Under the pieces are notes generated by a model. It was not told the origin of the DNA. It did no database searches and saw nothing but the letters and a program-made list of their open reading frames with translations. From Planctomycetales bacterium (GTDB taxonomy: Bacteria; Planctomycetota; Planctomycetia; Pirellulales; Thermoguttaceae): 6,619 nucleotides of DNA. Made by a program: the position numbers and the translations under genes. This document shows, in pieces, positions 1 through 5,518 of this stretch (within the stretch, counting starts at the first letter, position 1; each line of letters begins with the position of its first letter). Location of the stretch: assembly GCA_007127495.1 (NCBI GenBank), contig SKZG01000513.1, positions 1 to 6,619 on the forward strand, given 5' to 3'.

Positions 1-1
1 G

Positions 2-355
2 TACGAGGGCCACACCTTCGATGCCGCAAAGCAACTTTGGCACTCGGAGGTACCGCCCGCCGAGATCAGCCCCTACCAGAACCACTGGAACGCGCTGGTC
101 GGCGCCATTCGCGATGACCGGCCGTTCAACGAGGTCGAGGACGGGGTGATGGCCAGCGTGGTCGGCTCGCTGGGTCGCAAGGCGGCCCACACGGCGACGG
201 AAATCACCCTCGACGCCATGCTCAACAGCCCGGACGAGTACGCGCCGGGGCTGGACCAATGGACGATGGAATCGCCCGCACCCTTGCAAATGAAAGACGG
301 CCGGTATCCGGTGCCCTTGCCCGGCATCGTGACCGATCAGGAGTATCCCATGTAG
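2..355 (+). CDS. Gfo/Idh/MocA-family oxidoreductase, C-terminal 117 residues (5' end outside window)
   Basis: This is the tail of an NAD(P)-dependent sugar-type dehydrogenase of the Gfo/Idh/MocA family. The reading frame is open from the left edge and ends at TAG 353-355. The visible part includes the ISPYQNHWNALVGAIRDDRP segment, then a helix with GSLGRKAAHTATEITLDAML, and ends with GRYPVPLPGIV. These match the end of the family's C-terminal substrate-binding domain as found in planctomycete members, where 'PYQ.EH..L..AIR.D.P.NE', 'A.LGR.A.Y.G..I.W..ALNS' and 'YP.P.PG' recur. The N-terminal Rossmann domain and catalytic Lys motif lie outside the window, so the substrate cannot be inferred. 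Its stop is only 7 bases from the stop of the isomerase-like remnant on the other strand. In planctomycetes these two families are often neighbours in carbohydrate loci. It is unrelated in function to the export genes to the right. Confidence 0.85.
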   Translation, partial: YEGHTFDAAKQLWHSEVPPAEISPYQNHWNALVGAIRDDRPFNEVEDGVMASVVGSLGRKAAHTATEITLDAMLNSPDEYAPGLDQWTMESPAPLQMKDGRYPVPLPGIVTDQEYPM

Positions 356-362
356 CGAGACT

Positions 363-600
363 TCATGGCGCCGCGAACGCGCGACGCAACATCGCCGGGC
401 TCTTGGAAATGGCCGTTGCAGCGTCGTCCTTCCCCTCGAACTCCAGCGAGACGTACGGCCGTTTTCGCCGAGCACGCCCGCGATGTGGCTCCAGCGCGGC
501 GAGCCGATACCGGCCCAAATGCAGCCCATCTTGGCCGAGTACTGGGCCCAGCCCCCCGGCTTGACTGCATCCGGCTTGACTACAATCACCAGTACGCATA
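363..600 (-). pseudogene. Decayed 3' end of a sugar phosphate isomerase/epimerase (TIM-barrel) gene
   Basis: Read on the minus strand, the last 33 or so codons before TGA (complement 363-365) give YVSLEFEGKDDAATAISK followed by SPAMLRRAFAAP. This closely resembles the usual end of planctomycete xylose-isomerase-like TIM-barrel proteins (GY.GYVSLEFEGKED..TA.PKSLALLR.AF). Upstream, a different frame gives HIAGVLGENG, the matching preceding helix and turn. The two join if one base is missing near 458-460, so a frameshift is likely. Farther upstream the same frame reads VVKPDAVKPGGWAQYSAK, which I cannot align with confidence. A full gene would be about 850 bases and would run through the promoter and the Cys-rich gene on the other strand, so the 5' part is missing. 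Both pieces keep GC-rich third positions, suggesting recent decay. A sequencing error could explain the frameshift but not the missing 5' portion. The right boundary is approximate. Confidence 0.5.
556..585 (+). repeat. 15-base imperfect tandem duplication containing TTGACT
   Basis: The 11-mer CCGGCTTGACT occurs at 556-566 and again at 571-581, giving a 15-base period. The full 15-base units match at 13 positions. Each copy carries TTGACT. The second copy supplies the proposed -35 box of the promoter at 576-604, while the first lies too far (32 bases) from the -10 box. On the opposite strand the duplication is in frame with the isomerase-like remnant and reads VKPDA-VKPGG. It may therefore be an in-frame duplication inside a decaying gene that was later used as promoter sequence. 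Confidence 0.6.
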
Positions 601-604
601 TACT
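576..604 (+). promoter_or_regulatory. Sigma-70-type promoter for the export locus
   Basis: TTGACT at 576-581 (5 of 6 matches to TTGACA) and TATACT at 599-604 (5 of 6 matches to TATAAT) are separated by exactly 17 bases, the optimal spacing. Transcription would start near 610-612 and run toward the Cys-rich gene at 751, leaving a leader of about 140 bases. It is the best promoter-like match I found in the window and sits at the boundary between the carbohydrate genes and the export genes. Planctomycete promoters are poorly characterised, so the match is strong on E. coli rules only. Confidence 0.6.
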
Positions 605-686
605 TCCATGGAGCTGGATGAACGTCGGTTGATCCGGTAGCCGGAAATGGATAGGCTGAAGTTATGACGACGTACGGGGCCCTCGT

Positions 687-744
687 TTCCGGTAGTGGTT
701 TACGGACCTTCCGGGGAGTGGTCTATGTTTCCGGTTTTTGTGGT
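687..744 (+). repeat. Three TTCCGG-N(2-5)-GTGGT direct repeats upstream of the Cys-rich gene
   Basis: Copies lie at 687-699 (TTCCGG, 2-base gap, GTGGT), 709-722 (3-base gap) and 729-744 (5-base gap). Their starts are 22 and 20 bases apart, close to two helical turns, so a protein could contact all three on one DNA face. They lie between the predicted transcription start and the ATG at 751. A weaker partial copy (TCCGGTAG) is at 633-640. They could be operator sites for an unseen regulator or an RNA-level element. If the longer reading from 664 were translated, they would encode loosely similar peptides (VSGSG, FRGVV, VSGFCG), so a coding origin is not fully excluded. Confidence 0.45.
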
Positions 745-750
745 CATGTG

Positions 751-1164
751 ATGATCCGTAACGTGTGCGTACTGCTGACGATTCTTGGCCTGCTGGCCTG
801 CCCGGTGAACTGCACGGGGGGCAAGTGCGTGGCAGACGACGTTGTCCCCGCCCGGGGATGTTCCGGATGCTCGCCCAGTTGCCCTTCGAGCAACGAGAAG
901 AGCGATCCTTCGCAGCCGGGCTCGGAAGGACCGGAGAGCAATTGCCACATGGGGGCATGCCGCGGGGTGTTGGCGCAGTCGCCCAGACGCCCCGTCGTCG
1001 ATCAACGACTCCTTCTGTCCCTCTCATCGGCCACCCTCGTACCCAGCGGATCGCATGTCGACGCCGTGTTGGAACGACTCGAAGGTCATCGTTCTGACCT
1101 GTCAAGATCCGGTCCAGCCTCCGGGCGAGAACTTTGTATCGAGCTTCGTTCGCTGCTCCTCTAG
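751..1164 (+). CDS. Small Cys-rich exported protein (possible lipoprotein), 137 aa
   Basis: From ATG 751 the protein opens with a signal-like segment, MIRNVCVLLTILGLLAC, then a Cys-rich, low-complexity region: C21, C26, C37, C40, C44, then C65 and C70 in NCHMGAC. It continues as a polar chain and ends with GRELCIELRSLLL. LLAC at 14-17 could be a lipobox with C17 as the lipidated residue; cleavage by signal peptidase I is the alternative. An in-frame ATG at 664 would add 29 residues before the signal and bury it, so I prefer 751, although no strong Shine-Dalgarno site precedes either. The spacing of Cys pairs followed by C-x-x-G-A-C and a weakly hydrophobic end recalls small hypothetical proteins next to planctomycete efflux genes. 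Metal binding is an inference from the cysteines. The gene lies downstream of the promoter and 205 bases before permease A. Confidence 0.6.
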   Translation: MIRNVCVLLTILGLLACPVNCTGGKCVADDVVPARGCSGCSPSCPSSNEKSDPSQPGSEGPESNCHMGACRGVLAQSPRRPVVDQRLLLSLSSATLVPSGSHVDAVLERLEGHRSDLSRSGPASGRELCIELRSLLL

Positions 1165-1369
1165 ATTTTGCTGCACTCCAGCGCCAACCGCTCCGGCGCC
1201 CACCGCGACCGCGGAAAATCGTACCGTGAGTCGCTCCGTTGCCGGAGATTGGGATCGCACGTACGCGCCCCTTCTGTTGGCCTGACCCTGCCCTCGAGCG
1301 CAAGCTTGCATTGGTTGGCGCGGGGCTGCCGCCCTGTGAACGGTTACTGTTATTTCTGGGGATAGCGCG
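1165..1369 (+). other. Intergenic region between the Cys-rich gene and permease A
   Basis: I see no convincing gene here. Two small GC-rich hairpins can be drawn: CTCCG-TTGC-CGGAG at 1234-1247 and GGGC-TGCC-GCCC at 1323-1334. Neither is followed by a T-run, so neither is a standard intrinsic terminator. No -35/-10 pair with good spacing was found, so read-through from the upstream promoter is the simplest way to express permease A. The only local signal I trust is the ribosome binding site at its right end. Confidence 0.4.
1358..1362 (+). promoter_or_regulatory. Ribosome binding site fixing the TTG start of permease A
   Basis: GGGGA lies 7 bases before TTG 1370. The frame is closed upstream by TGA at 1337-1339 with no ATG or GTG in between, so TTG 1370 is the only reasonable start. 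Confidence 0.6.
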
Positions 1370-2533
1370 TTGAAACTTCGTTTACTGCCGTGGGAGTACG
1401 GTATTCGCAACCTATTCCGGCGCCCAACTCGCACCGTCCTGACGTTGGCCGGTCTGACGACGGTGGTGCTGCTGGTGTTCGTGGTCGTCGCGTTCATTCG
1501 CGGCCTCGATGCCTCGTTGGCGGTCAGCGGCGACCCCCGGGCCGTCCTGGTCTACTCCATCGGAGCCGCGGAAGACATCGAAAACTCGGCCGTCCCGGCC
1601 CACATACCGGCCTTGCTTTCAGCCACTTTGCGCGGAATCGATCGCCGCTACGGTGTCAGCTACGTTTCACCAGAACTGTACACCGCCACACGAGTTGCCG
1701 TCGATGATCTCCCGCCCAGGATGGCCGTCCTGCGCGGCGTGACGCCGCAGGCGCCCTTGGTCCGGCGGCAGGTGCAAATGACCGCAGGGAAATGGCCGGC
1801 GGCGGGTGAAATCCTTGTGGGTCGGCTAGCGGCAACCAAACTGGGCTGCGACCCAAAATTACTCGCCATTGGCAGTACCGTCACGCTCGCAGGACGCGAG
1901 TACCGCGTCAGTGGGCATTTTGCGGCCGGGGGCGCAGCCTATGAGTCGGAGCTATGGTTCCCGTTGGCTAACCTGCAGCAGGCCATGAAACGTCAGGACC
2001 TGAGCTTGGTCGCCGTGAGCCTGGCCGACGGGGCGTCGGTGGCCGATGTCCAGTTGTTCTGCATGGAACGCGTCGACCTGGAACTTCAGGCCATCGCCGA
2101 AACGCGATACTACGCCCTGCTGCAAAGCCATTATCGGCCCGTGCGCATGCTAGGTTGGGTGGTGGTATGCCTCGTTGCCGGAGCCGGAATCTTCGCCGGA
2201 CTGAACACCATGTACGGGGCCGTGGTGGGAAGAGTCAAAGAACTTGCCACCCTCCAGGCACTCGGTTTCCGCCGCCCCGCCATTGCGTTGAGCCTCGTTC
2301 AGGAGGCGACGGTCCTAACGGCTGCCGGGTCGCTGTTGGCCGCCGTGTTGGCCCTGGTGTTGGTCAATGGCGTCGCGGTGCGTTTCACGATGGGCGCGTT
2401 CGCGCTGCGGGTCGACAGCACGACCGTACTGGTTGGATGCGGCACGGGACTACTGTTGGGGCTGTTCGGTGCCGTTCCGCCAGCGCTGAAGGCCATGCGA
2501 TTGCCGATTGTAGAAGGCTTAAAAGCGGTTTAG
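1370..2533 (+). CDS. ABC exporter permease A, FtsX/MacB type, 387 aa
   Basis: This is an inner-membrane permease subunit of a type VII (MacB/FtsX-like) ABC transporter without a fused ATPase. The order of parts is typical. A short cytoplasmic helix [17 protein letters not shown] comes first, then TM1 at about 24-45. A periplasmic MacB-PCD-like domain follows at about 50-250. TM2 (260-283), TM3 (313-338) and TM4 (351-372) make up the FtsX core. The cytoplasmic coupling segment [13 protein letters not shown] (288-300) between TM2 and TM3 is the usual contact for the ATPase. The protein ends [13 protein letters not shown], the common family terminus. Translation starts at TTG with a GGGGA site. 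Permease B at 5519 is a paralogue with the same plan, so the pair may form a heterodimer on the ATPase at 4794. The periplasmic part lacks the FCP/NNC cysteine pair of permease B. Substrate cannot be told from sequence. Confidence 0.9.
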   Translation: MKLRLLPWEYGIRNLFRRPTRTVLTLAGLTTVVLLVFVVVAFIRGLDASLAVSGDPRAVLVYSIGAAEDIENSAVPAHIPALLSATLRGIDRRYGVSYVSPELYTATRVAVDDLPPRMAVLRGVTPQAPLVRRQVQMTAGKWPAAGEILVGRLAATKLGCDPKLLAIGSTVTLAGREYRVSGHFAAGGAAYESELWFPLANLQQAMKRQDLSLVAVSLADGASVADVQLFCMERVDLELQAIAETRYYALLQSHYRPVRMLGWVVVCLVAGAGIFAGLNTMYGAVVGRVKELATLQALGFRRPAIALSLVQEATVLTAAGSLLAAVLALVLVNGVAVRFTMGAFALRVDSTTVLVGCGTGLLLGLFGAVPPALKAMRLPIVEGLKAV

Positions 2534-2537
2534 AAAG

Positions 2538-2597
2538 TTGCACCACACTCAAGCTCACACCCATGCTCACATGCACACTCACCAGAAGGAGCACGTT
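2538..2597 (+). other. His-codon-rich, G-poor leader before the lipoprotein gene
   Basis: The stretch directly after permease A is C/A-rich, with CTCA recurring at 2548, 2554, 2566 and 2578. In the frame of the following gene it has no stop and reads 8 His in 20 codons (HHTQAHTHAHMHTHQKEHV from TTG 2538). It could be an untranslated, unstructured leader that aids initiation at 2598, or an N-terminal His-rich extension from TTG 2538 or ATG 2571. The strong ribosome site before 2598 favours the first reading. Confidence 0.4.
2584..2591 (+). promoter_or_regulatory. Strong ribosome binding site choosing ATG 2598
   Basis: AGAAGGAG ends 6 bases before ATG 2598. It decides between three in-frame starts (TTG 2538, ATG 2571, ATG 2598). 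Only the last places the signal peptide at the very N-terminus. Confidence 0.75.
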
Positions 2598-3167
2598 ATG
2601 AACGCTTTGTTGAATCGAGGTTTCTTCGATCGGGCCCGACGCCGCACGGCGTATGCTTGCTGCGTCCTGATTATCGGGCTTGGACTCATTGCGTCCGGCT
2701 GCGGCCGGACCGCGAGTTCCCCTGCCGGCGCCCCCCAGAACGGGACGGGTTTCGCCAACTCGTCGTATCGTCTGAACCGTGAACCGATAGGCGCCACTGA
2801 CCTGAACATGGTCCATGCCGAAGCCAGAGACGGAGACGACGTGGTGATTGTGGGCCGCATTGGCGGCCGCGCGACGCCCTGGATCGACGGCCTGGCGGCG
2901 TTCACGATCGTCGACCAATCCGCGACTCCACCTGCGAGTTGCTGCCCGGCGTCGGGGCCCCATTGTGGCGACACGGATGTTCCGCCCGCCTCCCAGGCGC
3001 TGGTGCGGATCGTCGATGGCGAGGGTCGAACGGTCGCGACGGATGTTCGCCGTCTGCTCGGAATCGACCGGCCACAGGTGGTGGTGGTCCGGGGCAGGGC
3101 TCAACGTGATGAGGCGGGCAACTTGACCATCCTGGCCGACGGCGTGTTTGTCAGGCCCGAATTCTGA
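2598..3167 (+). CDS. Putative lipoprotein with an OB-fold-like domain and a Cys/His loop, 189 aa
   Basis: The N-terminus has basic residues (RARRR, 12-16), a hydrophobic stretch AYACCVLIIGLGLIASGC and a plausible lipobox ending at C35, so it is probably a membrane-anchored lipoprotein facing the periplasm. The mature part has alternating strands, VVIVGRIGG (82-90), AFTIVDQS (101-108), ALVRIVDGEG (134-143) and VVVVRGRAQRDEAGNLTILA (161-180), ending DGVFVRP. This resembles an OB-fold-like family I recall from planctomycetes, whose members read 'VVRGRIGG...AFTIVD...VRGRA.RDEAGNL.VLA.GV.VR' and carry a Cys-rich loop after FTIVD. Here that loop is SCCPASGPHCG (C115, C116, H122, C123), a possible metal or disulfide site. 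The molecular role is unknown. It sits between permease A (64 bases) and the adaptor (12 bases), implying a part in the same export process. Confidence 0.8.
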   Translation: MNALLNRGFFDRARRRTAYACCVLIIGLGLIASGCGRTASSPAGAPQNGTGFANSSYRLNREPIGATDLNMVHAEARDGDDVVIVGRIGGRATPWIDGLAAFTIVDQSATPPASCCPASGPHCGDTDVPPASQALVRIVDGEGRTVATDVRRLLGIDRPQVVVVRGRAQRDEAGNLTILADGVFVRPEF

Positions 3168-3179
3168 GGCGTTGCGAAA

Positions 3180-4778
3180 ATGGCTACTACCACAGACCTG
3201 CGTCAATTGGCGCTCGAGCGTTCCCCCACAAAGGCTGGTACCACGCGCCGGCGAAGGGATCTGGTGCCGCGATATGTGATTCCGCTTGCGGTGCTCCTTG
3301 GCTTCGGTTCGGTGATTGGATGGTCGGCACGGGAAAGGCTGCTGCCTTCGCAGTCCGTGACGGTTGTTCCCGTAATCTTGACGCGCGCCGCGGTCCAGCG
3401 GTCGGGGACTCCCTTGTTCCAGGCGGCGGGCTGGGTCGAGCCACGTCCCAGCCCCGTGAAGGTGCCCCCTTTGGCCGATGGAGTGATCGAGGACCTACTC
3501 GTGGTGGCGGGTCAAGAGGTCGAGGCGGGGCAGCCGGTGGCCACGCTCGTGGATGTCGACGCACGCATCGCCCTGAACGAAGCGGAGGCCGCGCTGCAAC
3601 TCCGGGAAGCAGAACTCGACGCAGCCCGCGCCATGGTCGTGGCCGCTCGGGCCCACGTCGATCAACCCGTTCACTTGGAGGCGGCATTGGCTGAAGCGGA
3701 AGCGCTCCTTGCCAAGGCGCAAACGGAACTGGTGAACCTGCCGTTCGCCATCCGGGCGGCCGAGTCGCGGCTGCAATACGCACGGCACGACCTTGCGGGC
3801 AAGCGAAGCGCCGGCGAGGCGCTGGCCGGCCGCACGTTGCAGAGGGCCCAAGGCGAATCCGATTCGGCTACTGCGGCCCTGGAAGAGCTTCGCGCCCGCC
3901 GGCCGAGCCTCGAATCCCAGGCCGCCGCGCTGCGAAAGCAAAGCGAGGCATTGCGCACCCGCCTCGAGTTGAGAATTGAGGAGACCCGGCGATTGGCCGA
4001 AGCCGAGGCGGGAGTCCGATCGGCCGAGGCCCAAGCTCGGCAGGCGGAACTTGCCGTGCAGGCTGCGAGGCTCCGACTGGAAAGGATGACCTTGCGCGCG
4101 CCGATTTCCGGCCGCGTCTTAGCGCTGAATACGCAGCCCGGCCAGCGGGTATCGGGCCTGGCATCCGCGTCTGAACACGACTCCGGCGGAGTGCTGGTCC
4201 TGTACGATCCACACATGCTGCAGGTGCGTGCGGATGTGCGCCTGGAAGATGTTCCCCACGTCGAACCGGGACAACCCGTTCAAATCGAATCGGCCGCCCT
4301 CTCGCAGCCCTTGGTGGGCGAGGTGCTCACGGCCAGGTCGCTGGCCGACGTCCAGAAGAATACCTTGCAGGTAACGGTCGCCGTCCACCGGCCACCGCCG
4401 GTGATCAAGCCCGACATGCTGGTCCAGGCGACTTTCCTTGCCCCGGAGCGGCCGGCCGATCCTTCGGAGCGGCAGGACGATCCCTTGCGATTGCTGGTAC
4501 CGCGGCCCCTGGTGGAGACCGTTGAGGGCCAAACGACCGTGTGGCTTGCCGACCGCCTCCACGGCATAGCGCGAAGGAAGGCGGTAGTGCTTGGTCAAGC
4601 CGGTAACGACCAACTGGTGGAAGTCGTCGAAGGACTTAATCCAACCGACAAACTCGTGGCCGGCGGCCGCGAGGGGCTCAGGCACGGCGATCGCATCACG
4701 ATTAGGGGCGAGGACTCCACACTCGGCACTGCCGACCGCACCCCCGCAATGCCGCCGGCCACGGCCGGACCACAGTAG
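3180..4778 (+). CDS. Periplasmic adaptor (membrane-fusion protein, HlyD/RND-adaptor family), 532 aa
   Basis: This is the adaptor that links an inner-membrane pump to the periplasm or outer membrane. After a basic cytoplasmic start (TTRRRR) there is one membrane segment at about 31-48. The first half of the lipoyl domain follows, with PPLADGVIEDLLVVAGQEVEAG (96-117). A long Ala/Glu/Arg-rich helical hairpin spans about 130-303, and the second lipoyl half reads LRAPISGRVLALNTQPGQRV (305-324). A beta-barrel domain runs about 346-420 (DVRLEDVPHVEPGQPV) and a membrane-proximal domain about 435-510 (GLNPTDKLVAGGREGLRHGD). The tail is Pro/Ala-rich and disordered. At 532 residues it exceeds MacA-type adaptors (about 370), mainly because of the longer coiled coil and tail. 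ATG 3180 follows TGAGG by 10 bases. Placement just before the ATPase matches DevB-DevA-DevC-like order. Confidence 0.92.
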   Translation: MATTTDLRQLALERSPTKAGTTRRRRDLVPRYVIPLAVLLGFGSVIGWSARERLLPSQSVTVVPVILTRAAVQRSGTPLFQAAGWVEPRPSPVKVPPLADGVIEDLLVVAGQEVEAGQPVATLVDVDARIALNEAEAALQLREAELDAARAMVVAARAHVDQPVHLEAALAEAEALLAKAQTELVNLPFAIRAAESRLQYARHDLAGKRSAGEALAGRTLQRAQGESDSATAALEELRARRPSLESQAAALRKQSEALRTRLELRIEETRRLAEAEAGVRSAEAQARQAELAVQAARLRLERMTLRAPISGRVLALNTQPGQRVSGLASASEHDSGGVLVLYDPHMLQVRADVRLEDVPHVEPGQPVQIESAALSQPLVGEVLTARSLADVQKNTLQVTVAVHRPPPVIKPDMLVQATFLAPERPADPSERQDDPLRLLVPRPLVETVEGQTTVWLADRLHGIARRKAVVLGQAGNDQLVEVVEGLNPTDKLVAGGREGLRHGDRITIRGEDSTLGTADRTPAMPPATAGPQ

Positions 4779-4793
4779 CACTGGAGAACCGAT

Positions 4794-5516
4794 ATGTCGC
4801 TGGTTGAAATCCGGAACCTGACCAAGGAATTCGTCAAGGGCGAAGAAACCATCACGCCCCTGAGGGAGGTGCATCTGAGTATCGAAGAGCGCGACTTCGT
4901 TTCCCTCATGGGACCCAGCGGAACTGGCAAGAGCACGCTGCTGAACCTGCTCGCGGGCATCGATCGGCCCACGTCCGGCCAGATTCTGGTCAACGGCACG
5001 GACATCACGCGGTTGTCGCGCGGACGACTTGCCGACTGGAGGGCCGCGAACATCGGCTACATCTTCCAAACGCATAACCTGATCCCCGTACTGACCGCCT
5101 ACGAAAACGTTGAGTTGCCCCTGTTGCTGCTGTCGATGTCGGCGGCGGAGCGCCGCAAGCGAGTGGAGATCGCTCTGGAGGCTGTCGACCTCACCGACCG
5201 TGCCGACCACTATCCCCGCCAGTTGTCCGGGGGCCAAGAGCAGCGGGTGGGCGTTGCCCGAGCGATCGTCGCCAACCCCGCCATCGTGGTCGGCGACGAG
5301 CCGACCGGGAATCTGGACACGCGCGCGGCCGAACAGATCCAGCAGTTGGTCCAGCGGCTCAACGTGGAATTGGGAATGACCGTGTTTTTGGTGACGCACG
5401 ATCCGAACGTGGCTGCGCTGGCGGCCCGCCGGCTGCATCTCGACGAAGGGCGCTTGATTGACTCGTCCGGGGCAGAACCTACCCTGGTACATGACGGCCT
5501 CCGAAGGAGAGCGTGA
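4794..5516 (+). CDS. ABC transporter ATPase (MacB/LolD/DevA-like), 240 aa
   Basis: This cytoplasmic ATPase powers the FtsX-type permeases. All core motifs are present: Walker [10 protein letters not shown] (40-48), Q-loop FQTHN (Q92), signature LSGGQ (144-148), Walker B AIVVGDEP with catalytic E169, D-loop NLD (173-175) and H-loop H202 in VTHDP. The spacing and DEPTGNLD sequence are typical of the MacB/LolD/FtsE group. Small variations are LSGGQEQRV in place of the usual LSGGQQQRV and G before DEP in place of A; neither should impair function. GGAGA lies 6 bases before ATG 4794. The gene starts 15 bases after the adaptor stop, and its own stop is 2 bases before permease B, indicating coupled translation. 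As the only ATPase in the window, it probably serves both permeases. Confidence 0.95.
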   Translation: MSLVEIRNLTKEFVKGEETITPLREVHLSIEERDFVSLMGPSGTGKSTLLNLLAGIDRPTSGQILVNGTDITRLSRGRLADWRAANIGYIFQTHNLIPVLTAYENVELPLLLLSMSAAERRKRVEIALEAVDLTDRADHYPRQLSGGQEQRVGVARAIVANPAIVVGDEPTGNLDTRAAEQIQQLVQRLNVELGMTVFLVTHDPNVAALAARRLHLDEGRLIDSSGAEPTLVHDGLRRRA

Positions 5517-5518
5517 CC

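Noticed and set aside
608..640. Ten-codon upstream peptide MELDERRLIR as a leader peptide
   Set aside because: Its ATG lies at or upstream of the predicted transcription start, it has no ribosome site, and it has no codon bias suggestive of attenuation.
1234..1247. CTCCG-TTGC-CGGAG hairpin as a terminator after the Cys-rich gene
   Set aside because: The stem is only 5 base pairs and is followed by ATTGGG, not a T-run, so termination is not supported.
842..1285. Alternative plus-strand frame through the Cys-rich gene, ending with a Pro/Ala-rich segment
   Set aside because: No signal or family resemblance. The frame starting at 751 has the signal peptide and a plausible family-like C-terminus.
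662..1303. Minus-strand open frame of 213 codons opposite the Cys-rich gene
   Set aside because: Arg-rich composition with no signal, motif or ribosome site. The opposite strand has a signal peptide and patterned cysteines.
1168..1365. Possible 65-codon gene in the gap before permease A
   Set aside because: It lacks an ATG and a ribosome site, has shadow-like composition, and resembles nothing I recognise.
2385..3206. Minus-strand open frame of 273 codons across permease A, the lipoprotein and the adaptor start
   Set aside because: It overlaps three supported plus-strand genes, is rich in Arg/Pro/Ala as expected of a GC-rich shadow, and shows no motif.
5235..5249. LSGGQEQRV signature variant as a sign of a defective ATPase
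   Set aside because: All catalytic motifs are intact, and Glu at this position occurs in related ATPases, so it is treated as normal variation.
4119..5492. Long minus-strand open frame of 457 codons across the adaptor and ATPase genes
   Set aside because: It is antisense to two genes with unmistakable domain motifs. High GC leaves few stops in this frame, and the translation shows no recognisable domain.
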